NCBI GenBank assembly: GCA_002104895.1 | Contig: MCFG01000077.1 | Coordinates: 167,501 to 201,102 of the forward strand | Length of the DNA stretch: 33,602 nucleotides | From: Anaeromyces robustus | Lineage: Eukaryota; Neocallimastigomycota; Neocallimastigomycetes; Neocallimastigales; Neocallimastigaceae | Direction: 5' to 3' | Shown here: positions 1-14,156 of the stretch, one piece after another | How positions within the stretch are numbered: position 1 is the stretch's first letter | Layout: every line of letters starts with the position of its first letter | Translations under genes and position numbers: made by a program | Notes under the pieces: model-generated | Seen by the model: the letters and a program-made list of their open reading frames with translations, nothing else | What the model was told of the DNA's origin: nothing | Database searches by the model: none

Positions 1-50
1 TTATATTATATTATATTATATTATATTATATTATATTATATTATATTATA
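1..50. repeat. TTATA pentanucleotide repeat at the window edge
   Basis: About ten perfect units of TTATA open the window; the array probably continues outside it. Simple microsatellite with no sign of function. Confidence 0.9.
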
Positions 51-1005
51 TACTATTATCATAATAGTATATTCAAATAGTTAAAATACCAAAATATTTT
101 TTATATATGTACCAATTATTAAAGTAATTCAAAATTTTATTTATTTAATTATTTATTTATTATTTTTATATTTACCTATAATTTAAATTAAAAATTATTC
201 TAATATTTAGATATATCATATATTAAAATTATATTCTAATATATAGTATCAATTTAGTTCAGTAAATCATTTTATATTGAAAAAAAAAATTTATAATAAA
301 GAGTTTCTTTTCATTTTATAAGATATAAAAAAAATTATAAAAATTTTATTATCTATTTTTATTTATTCATATATATATTTTTATATACTATTTATATATT
401 CTTTATCAATATATTTTAATATATTATATTAGTTTTTATAATAAAGAAATAATTGAATATAATGTAATTTGTAGAAATATCATTATAGTTTAATATTCAA
501 AATTTTAATATTTTTAATTAAATAATTATAATTATTTCTTAACCTATTATTTATAATATTAATTTTATTTTTATTTTTTTCTATAATTATTATTTGATTA
601 AACCTATAAACATTATATTCAATTATTTCTTTATTATAAAAACTATTATATTATACTACATATTTTTATGTGTCTCTACTAATTTATTATATACTTTTTT
701 CTTTTTGTAAAAAAAAAAAAAAAATGAAAAGACATAGAAAGTTAAAAAGATTTTATTAAAAGTTTTTATGAATATTTTTATTAAATTTATTCCAGTTGAT
801 TTAATAATTTCATTTAATGAGTATTTTAAAAATTTTATTATTTTAAAATAATTTTTCCGAAAATAATAAAATAAAATAATAGATTAAATTTTTTTTATGG
901 TAAATACAATCAATAGAAAAAAAAATATGTCTTCATATATAATTGCTTTTAATATATAATAAAAATATTATTAAATATTATTCTATCAATATTCTAAAGG
1001 AAAAA
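51..1005. other. AT-only intergenic region upstream of the receptor gene
   Basis: Almost pure A+T, with stops in every frame. The only structured item is the 216-bp inverted-repeat element at 430-645, listed separately. The last 100 bases should hold the promoter and 5' leader of the gene that starts at 1006, but no motif stands out from the AT background. Confidence 0.6.
430..645. mobile_element. MITE-like foldback element with 35-bp terminal inverted repeats
   Basis: Bases 430-464 and 611-645 are perfect inverted copies over 35 bp (outer end TAGTTTTTATAATAAAG). They enclose about 146 bp with no coding capacity. The flanks carry the same hexamer TTATAT (424-429 and 646-651), which could be a target-site duplication, although such a short AT word can match by chance. 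Size and structure fit a non-autonomous DNA transposon (MITE). The superfamily cannot be named from this copy. Confidence 0.65.
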
Positions 1006-3782
1006 ATGAAAAAAATTATTATAGCAATTATAACAATAATTATTAATATTTGTAAAAAAAATTTTATAATATTTATTATTATTAATAATAATATTATTTA
1101 TTAATTAATTAATTAATTAATAAATTAATTAAATAATTAAAAAAATTTTTTATTTTTTTAATATAGATATAACAAGATCTGTTAATGTTAACGCAATTTT
1201 ATATTCTCAAAATGGTAGCTTTACCACACTTATAAATATAATTAATGATTTCAATATATACTCAAAAAATAATAATCTCGATATTAATATAATAACGAAT
1301 GTCATAACACAATCTAATTTTACTCATTCATTAACAGATTATGAAACATTATTAGATTATTTATTTTTGAAAAAATCTGAAAAATATGATATAATTTTTT
1401 ATGATAATATTTATAGAATGAGGTTTGCTCCACATTTAATAGATTTAAAAAATATTTTACCTGTAGACCATGTTGACATGTATATGGAAGGTGTTGCAAA
1501 TCAAACTTCAATATGTAATGATAAATTAATAGGACTGGTATTGTCGTATTATTTATAAAAAACAAAAAAAAAAATTTTTTTAATATATATATATTAAAAA
1601 GAAATATTATTTATAAACATAATTATCATTTATAAAAAAAAAAATTTTTTTAATATATATATATTAAAAGGAAATATTCTTTTAAATATAATTAATTATT
1701 ATTTATAAAAAATTCATTATAAATATATATATTGTTATATTAGCCAATTTCTGTTGATGCCGATGTTTTATATTACAATAAAAATTATTTAAAAAAATAT
1801 AATCAAAAAGTTCCTAGAACATGGGATGATTTAATAAAAATTGGAAAATATATATCAAATGAAGAAAAAAAACAAAATAATACAAATTTAATTATTTATC
1901 AAGGATATTTTCCAAGTAAACTATATGATAATAAATATAAAAAAAAAAATATATATATTTATGAAAAATTCATACAGTTATTATAAATAATTAAACAAAT
2001 ATATATATTTAATTAATTTATTTTATCTTAATCTATAGATCATGAAGGGGGAATGTGTTCAACTTATGAATTTATATATTCTTTTAGAGATTCTGTTAAT
2101 TCTTCGTTTCCAGGATTAACAAGTCAAATAGCTATTAATGCTTTAGATAAAATTAAAGAAATAAAAAATGAAATTTCAACAGGTTAATATTAATATTATA
2201 AATAATTTAATTAAATTATAATCAATAAATATTATTATTATTATTATACTAATAATAATATTTATTTAAAGATTTTATTTTTAAGCAAGATGTTGGTTTT
2301 TTAATTAATAATTATAACAATAAGAATATAGTATTTTTTAAAAGTTTTTATTCACCAACATTATTTAGTGATTCTGAATATGATTTTACATTAATACCTG
2401 GAAATAAAGAAGGTATTTCAGGTTCTGTTATTGGTGGATTTCATTTAGGAATTAATATTTATTCCGATATTAAAAAACAAAATGCAGCAGTTAAAGCATT
2501 AACATATATAACTTCAAAAGAAATGCAAAAAAAATATGTTATATCCAATCAATTAGTTTCACCTATACCTAGTCTATATAATGATGAAGATGTATGTAAA
2601 TTAGTTAATTGTAGTATATTTAAAAATTTTCAATTCATTGCTAGACCTACTTCAAAATATGAAAATTATATTACCTATTCCTATAAATTTATGAATTATG
2701 TTTACGAATTTATATATGGAAATATATCAGCCATAGATACGCTTACAAATATGGATAATTTAACAAAACTTCATAATATATCCTTAGAAATCAATGAAAC
2801 TTATTCAGGATTTATATTATTTATTATTACTTTAACCATTTCTATAATATTAATAGGATCATTAGTGTTTTTATATATTAAGAGATTTGAAAAATATTTT
2901 AATATTTTACCAAAAGATTTTTGGGTAATATATATCATAGGATTATTAGTAATGACAAATAATTTTTATACAACTATTGGTGAAATATCAATTTTAAAAT
3001 GTTATTTAAATTTGAGTGTTATATCCATTGGTAGTACAATGTATATAATTCCTTTACTAAATTATTTACTAGTTAATTTTCCTGAAAATAATATTATGAT
3101 CATAAGGTTAATTCATCATCATAGATATATATTTTTAATACTCGGTATTGTTTTTGATTTATTTATTATTTTATTAATGTACATCACCTCCTCCTATACG
3201 GTTAGAGAAAAATTTTATTATACCACGATTTATCAATCCTGCACAATTACAAATCTATTTGGAAAATTAATGGTATATTTAATTAATATTAATAAAGGAG
3301 TCATTGTACTCATTATTTTATTATTAATATTTTTGGAATGGAATATGAAAATCACTTATTTTAATATAAATATCATCTCAATATCCTTATACACAAATAT
3401 TTTAATCTATGTAACTTTTCTTATTATTACCAGTATTATAAATATTAAAAATTATATTCTTTATTTTATCTTACGTCATATAACTCATCTATCCATTATA
3501 ATATCTAGTTATATTTCAATTTATGGAATTAGAATAATTATATCATTAATAAATAAAAATAATAAAGAAAAGTCAGTTAATGAAATTATTAATGATCTTT
3601 TAGAAATGGCCAATAATAAAACTACGGATACTGATAATATTAATACATTTAATGATAGAAGAAGTAGTTCAAATAAATCATTTATTTTTAAATTTTCGAA
3701 AAAGATATTGGATTATCGTAATAATTTAACCGTAGAAACCACTGTATTTTCAAATAATGCATCTTCAATTCAATCCCATTAA
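1006..3782 (+). CDS. Solute-binding-protein / class C-like GPCR fusion (five exons)
   Basis: Hand-built model: exons 1006-1051, 1167-1537, 1744-1915, 2039-2182 and 2290-3782, giving 741 residues with all phases closing. A hydrophobic signal peptide (MKKIIIAIITIIIN) precedes a periplasmic-binding-protein domain of bacterial SBP family 1 type, about residues 20-400. The stretch PISVDADVLYYNK followed by PRTWDDL is typical of ABC sugar-binding proteins. Seven hydrophobic helices follow at about 418-441, 454-472, 484-507, 524-545, 568-593, 603-628 and 634-665, then a Ser/Asn-rich cytoplasmic tail. Cys482 at the top of helix 3 and Cys562 in the second outer loop could form the usual class C disulfide. 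Inferred role: surface receptor for extracellular sugars or other small nutrients, signalling through G proteins. SBP-GPCR fusions are known from anaerobic gut fungi. The ligand is unknown. Donors are GTAAAA, GTATTG, GTAAAC and GTTAAT; acceptors TAG, TAG, TAG and AAG. The GTTAAT donor at 2183 is the weakest junction. Confidence 0.85.
1564..1678 (+). repeat. 70-bp-period tandem duplication inside intron 2 of the receptor gene
   Basis: Bases 1564-1608 and 1634-1678 are near-identical (poly-A, poly-T, TAATATATATATATTAAAA, then GAAATATT), offset by exactly 70 bases. They lie within the 206-bp intron 1538-1743, so the intron probably grew by local duplication. Confidence 0.8.
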
Positions 3783-3866
3783 TTAAATTAAAAATTTATA
3801 ATACAAAAATTGATAATATATATATATAGTATAAAAATCCTTTCATCTTTTTATTTTATTTTAAAT

Positions 3867-4032
3867 AAATAATTTAAAAATGGGAAATATAAATAGCAAA
3901 TATAATATTTAACAAATAATTTAAAAATGGGAAATATAAATGGCAAATATAATATTTAATAAATAACTTAAAAATGGGAAATATAAATAGCAAATATAAT
4001 ATTTAATAAATAATTTAAAAATGGGAAATATA
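3867..4032 (+). repeat. 47-bp tandem repeat, 3.5 copies, just downstream of the receptor gene
   Basis: Units at 3867-3913, 3914-3960 and 3961-4007, plus a partial copy from 4008. Each begins AAATAATTTAAAAATGGGAAA and differs from the others at one to three positions. The array sits 85 bp past the stop codon, so it may be transcribed in the 3' UTR. Each unit contains an ATG, but no frame stays open usefully. Confidence 0.9.
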
Positions 4033-4685
4033 ATTTTTAATATATTATTAAAAAAAAATATGTATATAAATATGTTACTAATAACAAGTATAATACTTTT
4101 TTTTTTTTAAAAAAAAAAAAAAAAATCATATAAATATTTTAATAATAAATATTTATATTTTAAATAAATAAAAAAGATATTAATAATTATAAAAAGAATG
4201 AACATTGTAAACTTTACAAAAAGAAAAAAAAAATTAAATGTACATTATTAATATATACTTAAAATGATTATATTTTTATTTTATTTTATTTTATTTTATT
4301 TTTATTTACTTTTTATTTATTTAATTTTTTCCTTTCCTTTTTTTTTTAATCATTTATTAAAAATATTTTTAAACTTTTAAACATAAAAATCATAGTCTCA
4401 AGTTAAAAATATTTTATATCATTGATGTATTGAATTTATTAAACTTTTTTTTGATCATATATATATATATTTCTTTTTTTTTTTTCTTCTCTTATATTTT
4501 TTTGATATTATATATATATATATATATTTTTTTTTAATTATAAATATTGATATACATATATATACATATATATCTTTTATTATAAATATTTATATAGATA
4601 TATATATATATAGACTATTAATTGTGGTTTTATTATTAATAAAAAATAATTAACAAATTATTATATTATTAATAATAAAAAAAAA
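4033..4685. other. Convergent intergenic region, no gene seen
   Basis: Runs of A, T and TA dinucleotides between two genes transcribed toward each other. It should hold both polyadenylation regions. No ORF, RNA gene or structured element could be supported. Confidence 0.6.
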
Positions 4686-7220
<2,535 letters not shown>

Positions 7221-7500
7221 ATTTGTTTTTAAAGTTTATTTTTTAAAAAATATTTTTTTATATATAAATATTTATATGTATTTTTATTTTATAATATTTT
7301 CAGTTTTTTAAAAAAATGAAATATTTTCCTATTTTTATACTTTTTTTTTTTTTATGATGTAATTAATTATATATATTTCGAAATTTCTTCGTTTTTTTTT
7401 TTTAAATTTTTAATTTTAATATGTAATTAATTATACATTATAGAAAGTTCTTTGTTTATGTTTTTATTTCTCCAAGTTGTTATGATGAAATATAAAATTA

Positions 7501-7520
7501 TCATGTGATATTTCACATGA
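7501..7520. promoter_or_regulatory. Perfect 8-bp hairpin palindrome
   Basis: TCATGTGA, a TATT loop, then TCACATGA. It lies about 280 bp upstream of the phosphatase start codon. CATGTGA recurs once about 940 bp further on, near 8451-8457. The CACATG core resembles an E-box half-site, so a protein-binding site is possible, but nothing else supports it. Confidence 0.3.
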
Positions 7521-7779
7521 ATGTGTCTGAATTAAATTTTATTACTTACCGTTTTTGCCTACTTGTATATTCATATATTTTACATTTTGTGATTAATAAC
7601 AGGTCCATTCTACATAGGAACAGTTGTTATTAAGAAATTATGAAATAATAAATAATAAATAACTAAATAAATAAGTAAAAAAAAATAAAAATTATTATTT
7701 TATTATAATAAAAAAATATTAAATCTCTCAATAAAAAAATGTTTAATAAAAAAAAAATTTTTTTAACTATTAAAATTTT

Positions 7780-7816
<37 letters not shown>

Positions 7817-8721
7817 ATTCATAAATTTTAGCCAAAACAATGAATACTAATTAATAAATTAATATTAATAAATATTAGTCATTTTGTATATAAGCCAACA
7901 AAAAAAAAAATTTTTTTTTTACTATTTTTGTTTTTATTTACTTTTTTATTCTATTTTTTTTTTTTTATTATTTCATTTATTTAATATTTCATATTTACAT
8001 AAACAAAATAAACTAATAAAGCTTTATTGAATTTTTTTATAATATATTTTACAACATTACTTTTGTTTTTAATTAATAAATATAATAATACTTTTTTTTT
8101 TTCTTTTTTTTACAATTAATAATCATTAATGAGTTATATAATTATAATTATAATATTTTTCTTTATTTATTATTTTTTTTTTTACTTAATAATAATATCA
8201 TTATTTACTAGAACATAACAAAATAATTAATATATAATTATAATTATATGAAAAAAAAAGAAATTTCTGTAAATAAATGATTCTAATTGTAATATATACA
8301 TCATATATTACCTTAAATGTAATTTATATATTAATGTTAATTTGTTTTAATAATATGTTTTATTTATTAAATATATTTAATAGATATAATATTTCTTGCC
8401 TTGGATGATAATTAAAATTATTTTCCAGTGTAAATATAAAATAGAAATTATCATGTGAATTCATTAACTATACATAAAATAATGTATAACATAAAAATAA
8501 AAATTAAAAGGATTACATAAATTTAAGATATTTACTTGTAACTTTATAATGAAATTATAAATTTAAATATCAACAAATATTTTGATTATCATTGTCATAA
8601 TTCACTTTAATTAATATTTAATGTATTTATTAATTCTGACATTCCTCTAAGTCAAAAATATTTATTTTTTTAATTAATTATTTAACATTTTCTTTCTTTT
8701 TTTTTCTTTTTTTTTTTTTAG

Positions 8722-8722
<1 letters not shown>

Positions 8723-8790
<68 letters not shown>

Positions 8791-8791
8791 T
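8723..8791. repeat. ATT trinucleotide microsatellite
   Basis: About 23 ATT units, preceded by a pyrimidine tract. Simple repeat. Confidence 0.9.
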
Positions 8792-10030
8792 ATTATTTAT
8801 TAATCAAATATGAATGTTTTATATCTATATAGATTCGTTCATTATTCAGATGGATTATTAATCTATTAATTAAATTCATGGTTTACATATAGATAAGTTT
8901 CATTTTGTAATTTAATATGAATTCCATAATATAATGAAATCTTATAATGAAAATGTTTTTTTTTTCTCTCTTGATTAATGACATTATTTACAGTTTAATT
9001 ATTAATGAATATTTTTATAATTATAATATGATAATAATTAATAATTATTTTTAAATTAAACGTAATGTTGTATTTGAATAACAATTATCAATTGGAAGGA
9101 TAGTAAAATAAAAAATTGTTTTGATATCCACTAGTCAATTTTCTTGAAAAAATATTGAAATAAATGATATATATATAAATATGTTTGGAATTAATGAAAT
9201 AATGAAAATAAAGTAAAAGCTTTTTTTTTTTAATTATTATTTTTGACATAATTAATTTTAATAATGTATTTAATAATTTTTTAATAATATTATATACAAT
9301 ATTAAATATTTAACAAATATTATAAAATAATAATAAAATAATAATAATGAAATAAAAAAAAATTTAATTGTATGAATGTATTTATTCTTTTATGTATGTA
9401 TTTATTTATAATTAAAATTTTTTACCTGATGAACTAAATTATAACTATAAAGTTATTTATAATTATTATTATTAAATAAGCTTTAAGATAACTTTAATTT
9501 TTTGTATTAAAAATTTTGATTAATTAAACATAAATTTTTGTATCTTTTAAAAGTTTATGTTTAATCATAACAAAAGTAAAAAAAAAAATTAAGAAATTTT
9601 AATTTATATTAAAATATAGAATTTTAAATAAAAATGGAAAAAAAAAATTTTTTTTAACACAAATTGTAAAAGCCACGTTATGAAATAAAATAATAAAGAA
9701 TTAAAAAATATATATAAATAAATGAATAGAAAATAAAAAAATAAATAAAAAAATATTTCTTTTTTATACTTGATTACTTAATTATTAAAAAAATTAAAAA
9801 AAAAATAAAAATTCATTATAAAATTAAATATAATTATTTGATAAATGAATAATAATAAAAAATAAAATAATAAATAATAAATAATATAACAATTTTATAT
9901 ATATATTTATATTTTATTAAAAAAAATGATGATAAATAATAAATATAAAGGCAATAATATAAACTTTAGACACTTTAAAATTAAATATATTTATTAAATT
10001 TTTTTAATTTGGAAAGATTTTTAATATAAA

Positions 10031-10355
10031 ATGGAAGAAAATTTAAAAACTGGAATTCGAGCTTTATTAAAAATGGTTATAATAAAATGATATTGTTTAT
10101 TTGATTTAAATAAATATAAATTATAACTAATGAAGATTATCACTAAAATATAAATTGTAAGAAATGATGATTAAAAAATTTTAATTATCATTTAATTGAG
10201 TTAGTAATTCAATAATGATGATTAAAGAATTTTAATTACATTGAATATTGGGTTAGTTTGAAAAATATTGATTTATTTATTAATAATATTTTTTATAGCA
10301 CACAGTTCGTACATCATCTTTATTGAATTTAAATATTAAAATTCATGAATCATAA
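10031..10355 (+). other. Possible 33-residue two-exon ORF
   Basis: ATG at 10031 opens MEENLKTGIRALLKM. A possible donor GTTATA at 10076 and a good acceptor TTTATAG ending at 10298 join in phase to HTVRTSSLLNLNIKIHES and a TAA stop. The composition is less AT-biased than its surroundings, which is why I list it. The donor is weak, the product is tiny and I recognise no family. It may be a chance ORF or the remnant of a longer gene. Confidence 0.2.
10163..10258 (+). repeat. Imperfect direct duplication, 51-bp period
   Basis: AATGATGATTAAAAAATTTT at 10163 recurs as AATGATGATTAAAGAATTTT at 10214, followed in both copies by related GAG/GGG-TTAG text. Local tandem duplication within the putative intron of the small ORF. 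Confidence 0.6.
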
Positions 10356-10997
10356 AAAAACATGTATTCATAAATTATTAATAAATAATAATATTATTAT
10401 TATTTTAAATAAAAAAAATTTTTAATATTATTATAAAAAATATTAAATATTATAAAAACATTAAAGAAAAGAATATTAAATATTATTAAATAAATATTAG
10501 TTATTAATTAGTAATTACCTTGATTATAAATAAACAATTATTATTATTTATTATTTATTATTTATTATCTTTTTTATTATTATTGTTGTTTATTATTATT
10601 TATTAATAATAAATGTTTCTTTTTTTGTATTTTTTAAGTTTTCCTTTTTTTATAATTATTTAAATTTTATCCCATTTTTTCAATTATTAATTATTTAATT
10701 TATGTAATAATTTTTATTATTATTATTTAATGCTATATAGCAAGCATCACTTAGCATGATTATAAGCGTAACCATTGGATTTTTAATTTATTTAATTTAG
10801 TTTATCGTTTAATTGGAAATGAATGAATGATGATTAACGATTAATTTAATTAATTATTAATTTATTTTAAATATTTTGATTATTCCTAATATGGATAGAA
10901 TTATGATTTTTTTTTAAAAAAATACTTTATATATAAAAAAAAAATAAAACAATAAAAAAATAAAAAAATAAAAAAATATATAAAAAATAAATTTATT

Positions 10998-11062
10998 AAT
11001 ATTTATTAATTAATATTTAATAATTAATATTTAATAATTAATATTTAATAATTAATAATTAA
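10998..11062. repeat. 14-bp tandem repeat
   Basis: Repeated TTAATATTTAATAA units, about four copies, partly degenerate at both ends. Simple satellite. Confidence 0.7.
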
Positions 11063-11457
11063 TAATATTTCATAATACCATAATAAATTGATTTATAAAA
11101 AAAAAATTCAGTTTAATATTTTTGTATTTTTATTGATCAACATCATCAGCATTTTTACTCCTTTATTATTTTATATTAAATAAAGTTTTTATATACATTT
11201 TTTTTTTTAATATTTTTAATATACCATTTTATATATCATATTATATTATATAGTAATAATTTATTTATATTAGAATTTATTTATTTTTTATTGGTTTATA
11301 ATAATTAACATTAAAATAAAAAAACCATTTTTTATTTTTATTTTTCATTAATTATTATTAATTAAAGTTTTATTTTGGTCATTAAAACTTTAAATAATAA
11401 TAATTAGAAAATATTTTTTTTATTATAATGGAAAATTATTATTTTGTATAATAAACT

Positions 11458-11492
<35 letters not shown>

Positions 11493-11743
11493 TAAAGGTT
11501 ATTTTTTTTTTCTTTTTTTTTAGTTTTTTTTTGTTTTTATAAATTTTTTGTTTCTTTTTAACTTTTCTATTTTACTTTATTAATTTTGTAAAATTTGTTA
11601 ATATATATATAAATTTAAAAAATATAATTTTCTCTAGTTAGAAAATATTTATAAAATATAAAAAAAAAAATTATAATTATATCCATTAACTACTGTAAAA
11701 AAAGAATCTTATAAATAAATATATATATATATACTATTTATTG

Positions 11744-11777
<34 letters not shown>

Positions 11778-11779
11778 AA

Positions 11780-12958
11780 ATGAAATTCACTATTGCTTTA
11801 ACAACTCTTACAGTTCTTACTGCTAAAGTATCAGCTGCATGTTTTTCTGAAAATCTTGGTTATAAATGTTGTAAAGGTAATACAATTTATTACACTGATA
11901 ATAATGGTGCATGGGGTATTGAGAATGGTGAATGGTGTGGTATTGAAAACGGTAATAAGGATAATTTATGTTTTTCAGTAAAACTTGGTTTTAAATGTTG
12001 TAAAGGTAATAATATTATTTATACTGATAAAGATGGTGATTGGGGTGTTGAAGATGATGAATGGTGTGGTATTTCCAATAAAAGTAATAATAATAATAAT
12101 TCAGGACAAGGAGGAAGTCAATCTTCATCCTCCTCTTCTTCTTCTAATACTTATCCATATCCACTTAAAAATGATCCAGTACCTTCTAAAGGTTGTGGTA
12201 AAAATTTAAGTCTTCCAAAAACTGGTTCATTTGAATTTAATTGGTCAGGAGGTAAACGTACCGTTCGTATAGATTTACCAGATAATTATGATAATAAAAA
12301 ACCTTATCGTTTAGTTTTTGGTATGCAATGTGCTGGAGGTTGGGCCGGTGGTGTTCAACAAGAAGGATATTATGGTTTAAAACCTTTAGATACTGGTAAA
12401 ACTACGATTTTTATTGCTCCAGAAGGTAATGGTCAACAATTACCATGGGGTGAAGCCGATTATAAATTATTTGATGAACTTTTAGATAAATTAACCAATG
12501 ATCTTTGTATTGATATTTCTCGTGTCTTTTCAACTGGTTTTAGTTATGGTGCAATGTTTAGTAATGGTCTTTCATGGAATCATCAAAAAGTACTTCGAGG
12601 TGTTGCCGTTTATGAAACTGCTGAACGTAATATTTATCTTCCAAAACATACAGGTGATGGTATTGGTTGGATGGGAGTTCTTGGTTTTGATGATAATATT
12701 TGTACACCAGAAATGGGACGTCATGCTCGTGATATTATGCTTGAACATAATTCAGAAGGAGGTAAAGCAGTACAAGAAAAAGCTGAAGAAGCATCTAGAG
12801 GTGGAGCTCATAAATGTTATGATTATAAAACAACAGATGAAAAATTCCCAGTTCGTTGGTGTACTCAATCTGGTGGTCATCTTTGGGATCATAAAGATCC
12901 AGGTCAAAATCAATCTTGGGTTCCAAAAGCTACTTGGGAATTTATTACTAAATTTTAG
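11780..12958 (+). CDS. Cellulosomal feruloyl-esterase-like CE1 enzyme with two dockerins
   Basis: 392 residues, single exon. The frame is open from an ATG at 11741, but that adds [10 protein letters not shown] from a poly-T leader; ATG 11780 gives a clean signal peptide ([19 protein letters not shown]) and is preferred. Two fungal dockerin/CBM10 modules follow at about 20-55 and 63-98, each with Cys at both ends, a central double Cys (GYKCCKG, GFKCCKG) and EWCGI. An Asn/Ser linker (about 101-124) leads to an alpha/beta-hydrolase of the CE1 fungal feruloyl esterase type, about 134-392. Likely catalytic residues are Ser255 in GFSYG, Asp304 or Asp305 in GFDDN and His367 in SGGHLWD. Known role of the family: releasing ferulic acid that crosslinks arabinoxylan, here docked on the extracellular cellulosome. 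Leu and Arg codons lean to CTT and CGT rather than TTA and AGA, suggesting high expression. An acetylxylan-esterase activity cannot be excluded. Confidence 0.92.
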   Translation: MKFTIALTTLTVLTAKVSAACFSENLGYKCCKGNTIYYTDNNGAWGIENGEWCGIENGNKDNLCFSVKLGFKCCKGNNIIYTDKDGDWGVEDDEWCGISNKSNNNNNSGQGGSQSSSSSSSSNTYPYPLKNDPVPSKGCGKNLSLPKTGSFEFNWSGGKRTVRIDLPDNYDNKKPYRLVFGMQCAGGWAGGVQQEGYYGLKPLDTGKTTIFIAPEGNGQQLPWGEADYKLFDELLDKLTNDLCIDISRVFSTGFSYGAMFSNGLSWNHQKVLRGVAVYETAERNIYLPKHTGDGIGWMGVLGFDDNICTPEMGRHARDIMLEHNSEGGKAVQEKAEEASRGGAHKCYDYKTTDEKFPVRWCTQSGGHLWDHKDPGQNQSWVPKATWEFITKF

Positions 12959-12982
12959 ATTCCATTACTAAATTCTAGATTT
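12941..12982 (+). repeat. Short tandem duplication across the stop codon
   Basis: The last codons and stop of the feruloyl esterase (ATTACTAAATTTTAGATT) are followed at once by a near copy (ATTACTAAATTCTAGATT), period about 20 bp. The second copy is untranslated. It looks like replication slippage. Confidence 0.75.
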
Positions 12983-13607
12983 TCATTATAGATTTTTTTT
13001 TATATTATTATTATGTTTTTTTTTTATATTATTATTATGTTTTTTTTTTTTTTTTTTTTTTTACCTTTTCTTTATAAAAATTATGTTTTAAAAAAAATTT
13101 TTTTATTATAAAGAAAACTATTTAATAATTATATGAAATTTTAATATGTACATATAATATGAATATAAAATTTTAAATTGTAAAATAAATAAATAAATAA
13201 ATAAATAAAAAAAAAAATCATTTTATTGATAAATAAATCTTATTCATCAAATTACATTATTTGAAAAAAAAATTCTTATATAAAATAATAAAAATAAATG
13301 TAAAAATAAAAAATTTTTAATTATTTTTTTTTTAAATAGATGGTTATATAAAATTAATAAAAATTAATGTATTATTAAAAAATAAAAAAAAAATATTATT
13401 AAAAAAAAATATTATATAAAAAAAAAATGAAAGAATTGTTTATTAATACACAGTTTTTCATTTTTAAAAATGTGTTTCTAAGTAATGTAATAATATTAAA
13501 ATATATATCTTTTAATTATTAATTCTATAATCTTAATATATATCAATAAATTTATTAATATTTTTATTTAAAATTTATTATGAAAATTTAATATTATTTA
13601 TAAATGT

Positions 13608-13840
13608 GGGAGTGTTTCATTTTTGCAGTGTTGCATTTTGCGCATAATAAATATATTAAAAATATTATTAAAAAAAAAAAAATTAAGTAAAAAAAAATAT
13701 TTAATAATATTAATATAAAAAAATAAATAAAATATTATTAAATAATTTTAATTATTTTTTTTATATTTATATATTATATATTTTTTATTTATTTATTTAA
13801 TAATTTAATTATGCGCCCCATTACAAAATGTAACACTCCC
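13608..13840. mobile_element. Foldback/MITE-like element with GGGAGTGTT termini
   Basis: Left end GGGAGTGTTTCATTTTTGCA (13608) and right end ...CATTACAAAATGTAACACTCCC (to 13840) are inverted copies: both read GGGAGTGTTnCATTTT inward and both reach GCGCATAAT within 40 bp. The interior is a near-palindromic A/T stretch. At the left end the motif is doubled (GTGTTTCATTTTTGCA, then GTGTTGCATTTTGCGCA). Flanks ATAAATGT and ATAAATAT may be an imperfect 8-bp target duplication. Total 233 bp, no coding capacity. The same terminal motif occurs at 32915. Confidence 0.65.
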
Positions 13841-14070
13841 ATAAATATAGAATATTATAAAAATAATTAAATATTGTCAAAATTAATTAATAAACATTAA
13901 TTAATGTAATTTATGATAGTCATAGTATTAGTAATTTAAATATTATTTATAAGCCACTTTATAAAATTTAATGTTGAACGACCACTTTATAAACTTTTAT
14001 AGAATATTCTAAAGTTTTATATTATATTAATAAGTTTTATATTTAAATGAAATGATGTAGTACAATGTTG

Positions 14071-14153
<83 letters not shown>

Positions 14154-14156
14154 ATA
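14071..14156. repeat. AAAT tetranucleotide microsatellite
   Basis: About 21 near-perfect AAAT units. Confidence 0.95.

Larger units (their letters stand above)
7221..11779. other. 4.6-kb AT-rich intergenic region, no convincing gene
   Basis: Divergent spacer between the phosphatase and the feruloyl esterase, so it holds both promoters. I found no protein gene with normal composition and no tRNA. Bits above background are the hairpin at 7501-7520, a 51-bp-spaced duplication near 10163-10258, a perfect palindrome TGCTATATAGCA at 10731-10742, an inverted CCAAT box (ATTGG) near 10774, and microsatellites. Its size and low information content are typical of gut-fungal intergenic DNA. Confidence 0.6.

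Noticed and set aside
7541-7574. Perfect GTAAGT donor on the minus strand after a short ATG frame, or on the plus strand an ACTTACC core like the 5' end of U1 snRNA
   Set aside because: No partner acceptor in phase before the phosphatase start, and no U1-type stem-loops downstream.
7560-7640. tRNA-like patch of higher GC content
   Set aside because: No cloverleaf, anticodon arm or T-loop consensus could be found.
11741-11779. Upstream ATG adding a poly-Phe leader to the feruloyl esterase
   Set aside because: The extra residues come from a poly-T leader; the ATG at 11780 starts a canonical signal peptide.
11985-12971. Two further plus-strand frames inside the feruloyl esterase
   Set aside because: Out-of-frame shadows of the esterase coding sequence.
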